NCBI GenBank assembly: GCA_963708645.1 | Contig: CAVPTA010000007.1 | Span: 682,001-746,000 of the forward strand | Direction of reading: 5' to 3' | Length of the DNA: 64,000 bases | From: RYN-133 sp963708645 | Lineage (GTDB): Bacteria; Actinomycetota; Actinomycetes; Mycobacteriales; Jatrophihabitantaceae | Part shown: positions 7,731-14,673 of the stretch, piece after piece | How the letters are laid out: each line of letters opens with the position of its first letter | Numbering within the stretch: position 1 is the first letter of the stretch | The notes under the pieces: model-generated | Seen by the model: the letters and a program-made list of their open reading frames with translations, nothing else | Told to the model about the DNA's origin: nothing | Database searches by the model: none | Translations under genes and position numbers: made by a program

Positions 7731-8219
7731 GTGACCACGCGGAAACCCGCGCGGATGACGTTTCCCGACTGGGTCGAAGCGCAGATTCGCGCGGCAGAGG
7801 ACGCCGGAGCTTTCGAGAACCTGCCCGGCAAAGGGAAACCGATTCCTGGCCTGGACCGCCCGCGCGACGACATGGCGTGGATAGCCGGCAAGTTGCGCTC
7901 GGAGAACGTCGACATCGCCGATGTGCTCCCACCCGCACTCGCGCTGGCTCGCGAGGTCGAGCGCCTGCCGGAGCGCGTAGGACGGTTGCGCTCGGAGTCC
8001 CAGGTGCGCGAGCTGGTCGACGACCTGAACGCACGCATTCGCCAGGCGCACCTCGCGCCACAGGTCGGGCCGCCGATGAGGGTCGGTCGCGTCGACGTCG
8101 ACCAGGTGGTCGCCGACTGGCGCACAGCCCGTGCCGCAACGCGCACGCCTGTGACGCCCCCCGCTCCGCTGCCACGCCAGCAGCGACGATGGCTGCGTCG
8201 GCGTCGCACGCAGCCCTGA
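7731..8219 (+). CDS. DUF1992 (DnaJ subfamily C member 28-like) protein
   Basis: A 162-residue protein with the DUF1992 core near the N-terminus: the aromatic/acidic DWVEAQIRAAEDAGAFENL and GKGKPI segments at about residues 14-39, then a PRDDMAWIAGKL stretch. The C-terminus is a basic Arg-rich tail. The GTG at 7731 is preferred to a TTG overlapping the upstream stop because the homologous region begins just after it. Molecular function is unknown. The family resembles eukaryotic DNAJC28 but has no J domain here. Confidence 0.82.
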   Translation: MTTRKPARMTFPDWVEAQIRAAEDAGAFENLPGKGKPIPGLDRPRDDMAWIAGKLRSENVDIADVLPPALALAREVERLPERVGRLRSESQVRELVDDLNARIRQAHLAPQVGPPMRVGRVDVDQVVADWRTARAATRTPVTPPAPLPRQQRRWLRRRRTQP

Positions 8220-8220
8220 A

Positions 8221-9219
8221 TCAGTGGTCGATCGACGCTGCGTTCCCCGCCACGGTCAGCTCTGCGTCGTCAGGCAGTGCGCGCTTGATCACCGCGAGCG
8301 CGATCGGGCCGAGTTCGTAATGGTGCACGGCCGTCCCGAGGAACCCCACTGTGCGGCCGCCGGCCTCGATCGGCGTACCGGGTGGCGGCAACTCGTCCGA
8401 CTCGCCTGCAAGATGCAGCAGGACGAGCCGGCGCGGCGGCTTGCCGAGGTTGTGCACTCGCGCCACTGTCTCCTGACCGCGATAACAGCCCTTGTCGAGG
8501 TGCACAGCAGAGCCGATGAAGCCGATCTCGTGCGGGATCGTGCGGTGATCGGTCTCGAAACCCAGCCGTGGCTTGGCGGCTTCGACGCGCGCGGCCTCGA
8601 AGGCCCATATCCCGGCCGGTGCTGCGCCGGCCTCGGCGAGCCGGGCAAGGTAGTGGTCGCGGGAGTCGCGGGGAACGATCAGGTCGGCGGCGTCGCGGCC
8701 GGGCCATGACATCCGACGCACGAAGCCGCCCGTGTCGATCGATTCGGCGTGGCCGGTCTCCGGCGCGGGCAAACCCGCGGTTGCGAGCACGTCCGCGGTC
8801 GCGGGGCCGACAAGGCTCAGCACGGCCCAACTCGCGGAGACGTCCACGGGTTCGACCCGCTTCAAGAAGCGCATCTTCTGCAGGTAGCCGAGCACTGTCG
8901 GCGCGGCGCCCGGTTCGGTGTCGATCCACACGGTGCCGTCGGGGCCACCGCCCAGCTCGACCAGTTGCCAGTGCTGCTCGACATGACCGTGCGGTGACAG
9001 GACGAGCGACTCGGTCGCATCGCCGTCGCCGAGGTCGCTGACGTGCTGCGAGCAGATCGTGTGCAACCAGGGCAGCCGATCGGGCCCGCTGACCTGCACG
9101 ACGTCGCGATTCGACCGGTCGACCACACCGACGCTCGTGGCCAGCGTGCGCTGTTCGCGCAGCGGGTCACCGAAGTGCCAGGGGACGGCCGCATCGATGC
9201 CGGGAGCTGTGACGGTCAT
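8221..9219 (-). CDS. ygfZ: YgfZ/GcvT-type folate-binding protein
   Basis: A 332-residue protein of the YgfZ branch of the GcvT aminomethyltransferase fold, which supports iron-sulfur cluster enzymes in a tetrahydrofolate-dependent way. The diagnostic motif KGCYRGQETVARVHNLG lies at about residues 250-266 and holds the family Cys. The ATG at 9219 is chosen because it follows the fur stop and starts at the conserved MTVTAP; longer starts would run into fur. It lies 7 nt after fur on the same strand, so iron-responsive co-expression is plausible. Confidence 0.9.
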   Translation of the reverse strand: MTVTAPGIDAAVPWHFGDPLREQRTLATSVGVVDRSNRDVVQVSGPDRLPWLHTICSQHVSDLGDGDATESLVLSPHGHVEQHWQLVELGGGPDGTVWIDTEPGAAPTVLGYLQKMRFLKRVEPVDVSASWAVLSLVGPATADVLATAGLPAPETGHAESIDTGGFVRRMSWPGRDAADLIVPRDSRDHYLARLAEAGAAPAGIWAFEAARVEAAKPRLGFETDHRTIPHEIGFIGSAVHLDKGCYRGQETVARVHNLGKPPRRLVLLHLAGESDELPPPGTPIEAGGRTVGFLGTAVHHYELGPIALAVIKRALPDDAELTVAGNAASIDH

Positions 9220-9226
9220 ATGTGGT

Positions 9227-9673
9227 TCATCGTCCTGACCCGGAGGTTTGTTCCGCACAGTTGGAGCAGCGGCCGAACACGGTCAGGTGTGCGCGGTCGA
9301 GCCAGAAGCCGCGTTCGTCGTGCAAGCGCCGTTCCAGGTCGTCTGCGAGCGCGGGCGGCGCGTCGACGACCGACCCGCAGTCGTGACACACCACATGCAC
9401 GTGGTCGTCTTCCGCCGGGCGGTAGGCGGGCGCACCGTGGTCGAGATGGGTGTGCCGGATGAGCCCGAGTTCCTCCAGCAGTTCGAGCGTGCGGTACACG
9501 GTGGTGAGGTCGATGTCAGGGACACCGCCGAAGATCTCCTCCGGCGTGGCGTGACCCATGCTGCGCACCGCGTCGAGCACCCGTGCGCGCTGCGGTGTGA
9601 CGCGCAATCCACGCGAATGAAGTCGCTCCGCCAGGTCGGGCCCGGCGACCGGCGCGTGATGGTGTCCGCTCAC
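9227..9673 (-). CDS. Fur-family metal-dependent repressor
   Basis: A 148-residue Fur-superfamily regulator. The winged helix covers about residues 15-75 (RVTPQRARVLDAV, then DLTTVYRTLELLEELGL). The dimer domain has the HVHVVCHDCG zinc motif and a second CSNC pair, so the structural CxxC zinc site is intact. The N-terminal GHHHAP is a short His cluster. The GTG at 9673 is chosen to keep the divergent class IV aminotransferase promoter free; longer starts add only low-complexity sequence. Whether it senses iron, zinc or peroxide cannot be read from the sequence. Confidence 0.9.
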   Translation of the reverse strand: MSGHHHAPVAGPDLAERLHSRGLRVTPQRARVLDAVRSMGHATPEEIFGGVPDIDLTTVYRTLELLEELGLIRHTHLDHGAPAYRPAEDDHVHVVCHDCGSVVDAPPALADDLERRLHDERGFWLDRAHLTVFGRCSNCAEQTSGSGR

Positions 9674-9696
9674 GAGTCCATGGTAGGTAGGTTGAG

Positions 9697-10548
9697 GTGG
9701 TGACGCAGATGGTGCTCGCCGTACTAGGCCGAGGCGTCGTCGACCCGGCAACACCCATCATCAGTGCAGTCGATCCGGGGCTGACCCGCGGCGACGGCTG
9801 CTTCGAGGGAATCCGGGTGCTTACCGACCATGGTGGCACCAGCACGGCCGACAAACTCGATCGACACATTGCGCGCATGACGCGCTCGTCCGCTGCTCTC
9901 GAGATCGCCTTCGACGAGAGCGGCTGGCGCGATCTTGTTGCGCAGGCGTGCGCAACATGGACGACGCCCGGCGAGGCGGCGATGAAGCTCGTCCTCACGC
10001 GCGGTGTCAACGGCGTACCAACAGGTTTCCTGACGATTACCGAACTCGACCCGGACTATGCGCGGCAACGCGCTGAGGGCATCCGAGTGATCGTCGTGGA
10101 GCGCGGCTACACCGCCGACGCGTTTGCCGACGCGCCATGGCTGCTCGGCGGGGTCAAAACACTTTCGTACGCAGTGAACATGGCCGCCCAACGTGAGGCC
10201 GCGCGTCGCAGTGCCGAGGACGCAATGTTCGTGTCGGCCGACGGACACGTGCTCGAAACGCCGACCGGTTCAGTGGTGTGGGCGACCGGCCGCACGCTGC
10301 ACACCACTCCGCTGGGCGCGACGGGCATCCTCGCCGGCACCACCCAGGCGCTGCTGTTCGAGAATGCCGCGGACGCCGGGTGGCAGACCCACCACACGTT
10401 GACCACCGTCGCCGACCTGCACGAGAGCGACGCACTCTGGGTCATCAGCAGCGTGCGCGGGCCGGTGCAGGTGATCGACCTCGGTGGTCACGCGCGCGAG
10501 CCGCGCCCGGACCTCGACACAGAGATCAAGAAGCTCTGCGGCTTCTAA
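9697..10548 (+). CDS. pabC: Class IV aminotransferase / aminodeoxychorismate lyase-like
   Basis: A 283-residue PLP enzyme of fold type IV. The family features are GLTRGDGCFEGIRV at about residues 29-42, the PLP-lysine segment GGVKTLSYAVNMAA at about 152-165 and the ETPTGSVVW turn. Such enzymes are 4-amino-4-deoxychorismate lyases or branched-chain/D-amino-acid transaminases. By position it corresponds to mycobacterial Rv0812, so PabC is the best guess, but the sequence alone does not fix the substrate. The gene is divergent from fur. Just beyond its stop is the structured element at 10650-10862. Confidence 0.82.
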   Translation: MVTQMVLAVLGRGVVDPATPIISAVDPGLTRGDGCFEGIRVLTDHGGTSTADKLDRHIARMTRSSAALEIAFDESGWRDLVAQACATWTTPGEAAMKLVLTRGVNGVPTGFLTITELDPDYARQRAEGIRVIVVERGYTADAFADAPWLLGGVKTLSYAVNMAAQREAARRSAEDAMFVSADGHVLETPTGSVVWATGRTLHTTPLGATGILAGTTQALLFENAADAGWQTHHTLTTVADLHESDALWVISSVRGPVQVIDLGGHAREPRPDLDTEIKKLCGF

Positions 10549-10656
10549 AGTCACCCCACGAAATCGCCTGGAGAGCGTGGCGATTCCGCGAGGACCCCGA
10601 CTTGGCGAAACCCGTTGCCCGCATTTGGATCCTCGTCGTAACGTGGCAGTACACGA

Positions 10657-10772
10657 GAGAGGAGGTGGTCCGAAGTTGTATACCTGTTGGACACGTGAGG
10701 TGGCTGCCAGCTAGCCGCTAGACCAAGGACCAGCGTTGGGCCCCAGAGAGGGGTGCCCGCGTGCCTCCTCTC
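10657..10772 (+). ncRNA. Candidate structured RNA with sequestered strong Shine-Dalgarno
   Basis: The 115-nt stretch is closed by a perfect 9-bp stem, GAGAGGAGG (10657-10665) with CCTCCTCTC (10764-10772). Inside are a GGTCC/GGACC pairing (10667-10671 with 10727-10731), a 6-bp hairpin (10700-10705 with 10713-10718, one G-U pair) and a GC hairpin (10738-10744 with 10751-10758, one bulge). The 5' strand of the closing stem is an extended Shine-Dalgarno: GGAGGTGGTCC matches the complement of the 16S rRNA 3' end at 10 of 11 positions, as I recall that tail. It sits 9 nt before TTG at 10676, which opens a 12-codon frame. The fold is drawn by eye; I do not recognise a known family. Confidence 0.45.
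10676..10714 (+). CDS. Putative 12-residue leader peptide
   Basis: TTG at 10676 lies 9 nt after a near-perfect extended Shine-Dalgarno and opens a short frame ending at TAG 10712-10714 (product MYTCWTREVAAS). The product contains one Cys and one Trp. It is proposed only because of the unusually strong ribosome site, which pairs with a downstream anti-Shine-Dalgarno strand at 10764-10772. An alternative is that the element is a non-coding RNA. Confidence 0.3.
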   Translation: MYTCWTREVAAS

Positions 10773-10802
10773 GAGGCGGCGAGCAAACCAAGGCAGCTAC
10801 CC

Positions 10803-10862
10803 GGCCCCGAGCCGTCGGCCAGTCCAGCCGACCGCGTCACCGACGCGACCAGGCTCGGGGCC
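10803..10862. terminator. Three-way-junction GC hairpin between convergent genes
   Basis: A perfect 10-bp stem GGCCCCGAGC (10803-10812) / GCTCGGGGCC (10853-10862) encloses two more perfect 6-bp hairpins, GTCGGC/GCCGAC (10814-10832) and CGCGTC/GACGCG (10833-10847). It lies between the rightward aminotransferase and the end of the leftward aurF-like gene. It may act as a bidirectional terminator, but a forked structure without a T tract is unusual and it may be part of the preceding RNA. Confidence 0.5.
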
Positions 10863-10876
10863 GAACTACGTCCGGA

Positions 10877-11794
10877 TCAGATCAGGTGCACCAGCTTGTA
10901 GATCGGCCGGGCGGTCCAGGTGAGCATCCCCTGCTCGTCCAGGAAAGCCATGATCTTCTCCGCCATCCAACGGCGCGTCTGCCGGTGATGCGGATTGCGC
11001 CGCGCGACGCGGGCAGCCTGCTTGGGATCGAGCCCGATCTGCGCGTACACCTGCGGATTGATCAGCGACGTCACCACGAACGCGGACACCGCGGCAGCGA
11101 TGGTGTTGTTGATCAGTTTCGCGACGGGCCCCATCCGCGGCATCAACCGCGCGACCTCTTCGCGAGCGAAGCGCACATGGCGTGCCTCTTCGATGACGTG
11201 GATGCGGTTGACCATGCGCACGAGCGGATGGATCGACTCGTCGTTCATGGTGGCGCGCTGCAGTCGGTCGGTGACCTCCTCGGCGACGAGGACGGGAGCG
11301 AACAGCGTCGTGCCCCGAGCCGTCGCCTTGTAGACCCGAGCCAAGTGGTGCACGAACCGGTTCGGACGGTAGGTCGGCGTGCCGATGCGCTCGAGCGCCT
11401 TGGCGAACATGATCACGTGCCGGGTCTCGTCGCCGACCTCGGTGAGCGCGTACTGCGTGTGCGGGCTCTGCGGATCCTGGTGGTAGGCGTAGCGCGCCAG
11501 CAGTTGGATCAGGATGATCTCGAACCACAACCCGGTGCTGGCGACGCTGGCCAGCTCGTGCTTCGACAGCTCGAGTCGCTGTTCGTGGCTCAGCTCGTCC
11601 CACAGCGCCGTGCCGTAGAGCGAGACGCGCTCGAGCGGCAGGAAGGTCAGCCCGTCCAGGCCCGGCCCGTCTACCGGCGCGTCCCAGTCGATGTCGAGCA
11701 GCGGGTCGTAGGAGTTCTTCGACGACGACCGCAACAGTCGGGTCGCGGTCTTGTCGCGGTGGTCGTGAGCGTTTTTGTCCTGGACGGCGGTCAT
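10877..11794 (-). CDS. AurF-like diiron oxygenase
   Basis: A 305-residue all-helical ferritin-like protein of the p-aminobenzoate N-oxygenase (AurF) family, which uses a non-haem diiron centre and O2. Two carboxylate/His clusters are visible: EVGDETRHVIMF at about residues 115-126 and HVIEEARHVRFAREE at about 195-209. A further EEVTDR helix lies between them. The ATG at 11794 is used; the longer frame runs through the promoter. The gene is divergent from a TetR repressor, with a perfect TGACA/TGTCA palindrome in the promoter (11858-11870). No biosynthetic cluster surrounds it, so the substrate is unknown. Confidence 0.85.
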   Translation of the reverse strand: MTAVQDKNAHDHRDKTATRLLRSSSKNSYDPLLDIDWDAPVDGPGLDGLTFLPLERVSLYGTALWDELSHEQRLELSKHELASVASTGLWFEIILIQLLARYAYHQDPQSPHTQYALTEVGDETRHVIMFAKALERIGTPTYRPNRFVHHLARVYKATARGTTLFAPVLVAEEVTDRLQRATMNDESIHPLVRMVNRIHVIEEARHVRFAREEVARLMPRMGPVAKLINNTIAAAVSAFVVTSLINPQVYAQIGLDPKQAARVARRNPHHRQTRRWMAEKIMAFLDEQGMLTWTARPIYKLVHLI

Positions 11795-11857
11795 CCCAAG
11801 CACCCTTCGAGCAGGAGGAAGGTATGTGCCACAAGGTGTAGCACTAACATCTACTGT

Positions 11858-11870
11858 TGACAAGCTGTCA
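11858..11870. promoter_or_regulatory. TetR-type operator over the aurF-like promoter
   Basis: Perfect 13-bp palindrome TGACA-AGC-TGTCA. On the minus strand it overlaps a good -35 (TTGTCA) followed after 17 bp by TACACC, a plausible promoter for the diiron oxygenase gene. It is 26 bp before the divergent TetR start. Confidence 0.55.
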
Positions 11871-11895
11871 CATATAAATCGGCTAGGCTCGGCTG

Positions 11896-12597
11896 ATGAC
11901 CACCGGCACTCGCGGCACCCACAGTGGCGCGCCGCGCGCGCGAGACGGCCGCTCGACCCGGTGGGACCCGCATCGGCGCCGGCGGCGCGCTGCGATCATC
12001 CAAGCCGCTGTCGAGGCGATCGAGGCCCACGGGCCGGACGTCCTCACCGCCCAGATCGCCGAGCTCGCAGGCGTTCCGCGCACCCACGTCTACCGGCACT
12101 TCGACGGCAAGCAGGCTCTCGACCTCGCGGTGTCGCGTCACGTCGCACGCCAGATCGGCGAGACGATTCGCTCCGGACTCGCCGCGACCGGATCGGCCCG
12201 CGCAATCATCGGCGGGGCGATCGACCAGCACCTGCGCTGGGTCGAGGCGCACCCGAACCTCTACCGGTTCCTAGCCCAGCATGCCTACGCGGTGGCCAAC
12301 ACCGGCTCGCCGGCAGCCGACGACGCCAAGACCGCGTTCGCCGCCGAGCTGACCGGCTTGCTCGAGCGGTACATGGCGATGTTCGACCTCGACACCTCGC
12401 CGGCCGAGCGGGTGATCATCGGGGTCGTCGGCATGGTCGACGCCACGGCCGCCTGGTGGCTCGAGCATCCCGACGTGCCGCGTGCGGAGTTGACCGGTCA
12501 GCTCACCGAGCAGACGTGGCTGATCATCGACCAGACCGCGCGAGCCGCCGGGCTGCGGCTCACGCTCGACGCGCAGCTTCCGTCGCCGCCGTCCTGA
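11896..12597 (+). CDS. TetR-family repressor
   Basis: A 233-residue regulator. The TetR DNA-binding domain lies at about residues 30-80, with recognition helix AELAGVPRTHVYRHFDGKQAL. It is preceded by a 28-residue Arg-rich tail. The helical ligand-binding domain (about 90-225) has no recognisable ligand signature. It is divergent from the AurF-like oxygenase gene with a palindrome between them, so it most likely represses that gene and itself. Confidence 0.88.
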   Translation: MTTGTRGTHSGAPRARDGRSTRWDPHRRRRRAAIIQAAVEAIEAHGPDVLTAQIAELAGVPRTHVYRHFDGKQALDLAVSRHVARQIGETIRSGLAATGSARAIIGGAIDQHLRWVEAHPNLYRFLAQHAYAVANTGSPAADDAKTAFAAELTGLLERYMAMFDLDTSPAERVIIGVVGMVDATAAWWLEHPDVPRAELTGQLTEQTWLIIDQTARAAGLRLTLDAQLPSPPS

Positions 12598-12598
12598 G

Positions 12599-13120
12599 TC
12601 AGGCGCGCACGCGAGCGAGCTGCGCGTTCAAGTGCGGAGCCATCGGCCGTCCGCCGGGTGCGAGCTCGGAGGCGTACGCGAGCACCTCGTCGACCAGCGC
12701 GTAGAGGCGCCGCTCGCCGTCGACCACCTTGGCCGTCGGCGTCCCTTGCGCTGACGTCGTGCTGATCTCCCAGCGCTGATCGCCGGCCAGGCCCGAGTAG
12801 ACCAACGCCTCGCCGGTGTTGGCGGCGAGCACGACTTCGAGGTCGTCCTGCCCTGCGCCGAGGCGCCAGAAGCCGCATTCGCGCCAGGCCTGACGGATGA
12901 CGGCGCCGTCCGCGTCGATCAGCCAGGCGCGTGATTCGTAGGCGAGGAACGGGCGCCCGTCGTGGACGAAGCTGACTCGCTGGCCGAACGCGAACTGTTC
13001 ACCGCTCGGTGCGATGCCGCTGCCCTGGCCGGTCCAGACCCCGACGAGCGGCAAGAGTGCGAGCAGCGAGTCGTGGATCGGCGCCCCGGTGCGCAGGTCA
13101 GCGGTGTCGGGCTCGCTCAC
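12599..13120 (-). CDS. Nitrobindin-like haem-binding beta-barrel (DUF1794)
   Basis: A 173-residue protein of the FABP-like/nitrobindin family, a ten-stranded barrel that binds ferric haem and reacts with NO or peroxynitrite. The family signature GVWTGQGSG is at about residues 27-35. The pattern AYESRAWLIDADG...RQAWRECGFWR follows at about 60-86, and a conserved C-terminal YASELA lies near residue 150. It corresponds by position to mycobacterial Rv0813c. Its GTG start overlaps the TGA of a 31-codon membrane peptide gene (GTGA), so it is translationally coupled to it. The haem-ligand His common near the C-terminus may be the one in MAPHLNAQL. Confidence 0.87.
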   Translation of the reverse strand: MSEPDTADLRTGAPIHDSLLALLPLVGVWTGQGSGIAPSGEQFAFGQRVSFVHDGRPFLAYESRAWLIDADGAVIRQAWRECGFWRLGAGQDDLEVVLAANTGEALVYSGLAGDQRWEISTTSAQGTPTAKVVDGERRLYALVDEVLAYASELAPGGRPMAPHLNAQLARVRA

Positions 13121-13212
13121 CGCCCGGAGACCAGCTTCACCAGCAGATAGCCGCAGATCGCCGCGACTGCGACGAGCGCAGCAACCAGCACGACGAGATA
13201 GCCGGTCTCCAT
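13117..13212 (-). CDS. 31-residue single-span membrane peptide coupled to nitrobindin gene
   Basis: The frame runs from ATG 13212 to TGA 13117-13119. It encodes METGYLVVLVAALVAVAAIC followed by GYLLVKLVSGR: one uninterrupted hydrophobic helix of about 22 residues with a short polar N-terminus and a Lys/Arg C-terminus. The stop overlaps the GTG of the nitrobindin-like gene by the 4-nt GTGA, the usual sign of real translational coupling. It is too short for default gene callers. No function is known to me; a membrane tether or partner for the haem protein is speculation. Confidence 0.6.
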   Translation of the reverse strand: METGYLVVLVAALVAVAAICGYLLVKLVSGR

Positions 13213-13236
13213 GCCGTCACCCTAAGGCTCGTGACG

Positions 13237-13295
13237 ACTTTGACCCTGTAACGGCTGTTGTCGGAGCGTCCGATCGGCCGTTACAGGGTCAAAGT
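13237..13295. terminator. Perfect 19-bp inverted repeat
   Basis: Arms ACTTTGACCCTGTAACGGC (13237-13255) and its exact complement (13277-13295) flank a 21-nt loop. It lies between the end of the DUF1416 gene and the next start on the same strand. It is most simply a strong terminator without a T tract, separating the cysA-DUF1416 unit from the nitrobindin unit. Confidence 0.6.
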
Positions 13296-13302
13296 GCGTG
13301 GG

Positions 13303-13602
13303 TCAGGAGAGGGACAGCGAGGCTTCGACCAGGCCGGGGCCGGTCGCGGTGACGCTGCGGCGGCCCTTGCCGTCGCGGTGCAGCACGGACAGCGTCCATT
13401 CGCCGGGAGCGGCGAAGAAGCGGAAGTCGCCGGTCGCCGAGGTGACCACCTCGGCGGTGAACTCACCAGTGCCGTCGAGCAACCGCACATACGCGGCCGG
13501 GACGGGCGCCTCGCCCTGCGAGACGACGCCGTAGATCACGGTCTCCTTCTCGAGGTCGACGCTCGCGGGAAGGGTCGGGGTCTGGGCGGGTGCGCCGCAC
13601 AT
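13303..13602 (-). CDS. DUF1416 (SseC-like) protein
   Basis: A 99-residue small beta-sandwich protein of family DUF1416. It has the typical MCGAP N-terminus and the ETVIYGVVSQ and AAYVRLLDG strands. The ATG is one base after the cysA stop (TGAGATG), so it is co-translated with the sulfurtransferase, as in mycobacterial cysA2-sseC2. The family carries a carboxypeptidase-regulatory-like fold; a role in sulfur transfer is assumed only from its constant company with CysA. Confidence 0.92.
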   Translation of the reverse strand: MCGAPAQTPTLPASVDLEKETVIYGVVSQGEAPVPAAYVRLLDGTGEFTAEVVTSATGDFRFFAAPGEWTLSVLHRDGKGRRSVTATGPGLVEASLSLS

Positions 13603-13603
13603 C

Positions 13604-14437
13604 TCAGACGTCCTTCTCGATCGGGACGCCGACCAGCGAGCCGTACTCGGTCCACGAGCCGTCGTAGTTCTTGACGTTCTCGTGGCCGAGCAGCTCGTGC
13701 AGGGCGAACCAGGTGTGGCTCGAGCGCTCACCGATGCGGCAGTAGGCGATCGTGTCGCGGCCGTCGTCGAGACCCTCGTCGCCGTACAGCTTGCGCAGTT
13801 CGTCGTCGCTCTTGAACGTGCCGTCCTCGTTGGCCGCCTTCGACCACGGGACGTTCAGTGCGGTCGGGATGTGCCCGCCACGCTGCGACTGCTCCTGCGG
13901 AAGGTGTGCCGGCGCGAGCAGCTTGCCGCTGAACTCGTCGGGCGAGCGGACGTCGACCAGGTTCTTCTTGCCGATCGCATCGACGGTCTCGTCACGGAAA
14001 GCACGGATCGAGAGATCCTGGTCCTTGGCCGTGTAGGAGGTCTTGTCGCGGCTGACCGCGTCCTTGGACAGCTCGCGTCCGTCGAGCTCCCACTTCTTGC
14101 GGCCGCCGTCGAGCAGCTTGACGTCCTGGTGGCCGTAGAGCTTGAAGTACCAGTAGGCGTACGCGGCGAACCAGTTGTTGTTGCCGCCGTAGAGCACGAC
14201 GGTGTCGTCGTTGCCGATTCCCTTCTGCGAGAGCAGCTGCTCGAACTGCTCCTTGTTGACGAAGTCGCGGCGGACCTGGTCCTGCAACTCGGTCTTCCAG
14301 TCGAGCTTCACGGCCCCGGGGATGTGACCGCCGTCGTAGGCGGAGGTGTCTTCGTCGACCTCGACGAGCACGACGCCCGCGGTGTTGAGGTTTTCCTCGG
14401 CCCAGTCGGCCGAGACGAGCGCGTCAGCGCGGCTCAT
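13604..14437 (-). CDS. cysA: Thiosulfate sulfurtransferase (rhodanese) CysA
   Basis: A 277-residue two-domain rhodanese. The N-terminal inactive domain (about residues 1-135) contains YDGGHIPGAV. The C-terminal domain carries the catalytic Cys in AYCRIGERSSHTWFAL at about residues 232-247. It transfers sulfane sulfur from thiosulfate to cyanide or cellular thiols. It is followed by DUF1416 at 1 nt and preceded 84 nt upstream by a 24-codon leader peptide rich in late Cys codons (14521-14595), which predicts cysteine-responsive control. Confidence 0.96.
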   Translation of the reverse strand: MSRADALVSADWAEENLNTAGVVLVEVDEDTSAYDGGHIPGAVKLDWKTELQDQVRRDFVNKEQFEQLLSQKGIGNDDTVVLYGGNNNWFAAYAYWYFKLYGHQDVKLLDGGRKKWELDGRELSKDAVSRDKTSYTAKDQDLSIRAFRDETVDAIGKKNLVDVRSPDEFSGKLLAPAHLPQEQSQRGGHIPTALNVPWSKAANEDGTFKSDDELRKLYGDEGLDDGRDTIAYCRIGERSSHTWFALHELLGHENVKNYDGSWTEYGSLVGVPIEKDV

Positions 14438-14520
14438 TTGTTGACTCCTTTGGTAGGAAAGATCGGGATGACTCTACAGCGCGCAGCGTGCAGAGGATGT
14501 CGTACGAGCGATGGAACGCG

Positions 14521-14595
14521 TCAGCCCTGACACAGGCAGCTGCCCACACGGCACAGGTCGACCGTGCGGCGGGAGTACAGGGCGATGCGCTTCAT
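14521..14595 (-). CDS. Cysteine-rich leader peptide upstream of cysA
   Basis: ATG 14593-14595 follows a GGGGAA ribosome site and encodes 24 residues: MKRIALYSRRTVDLCRVGSC then LCQG, stop 14521-14523. It has the SRR-x-VDL-C-R core and terminal Cys cluster (three Cys in the last ten residues) of the leader peptides known upstream of sulfur genes in actinobacteria. In mycobacteria such leaders attenuate downstream expression when charged Cys-tRNA is plentiful (established for the family; inferred here). Confidence 0.82.
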   Translation of the reverse strand: MKRIALYSRRTVDLCRVGSCLCQG

Positions 14596-14673
14596 CAAGC
14601 GTTCCCCGTCAGGCCCATGCAGACAGCGTAACCGCAGGCCGCAGGCGCCCTCCAGTCAGTTGGGACGACCGTC

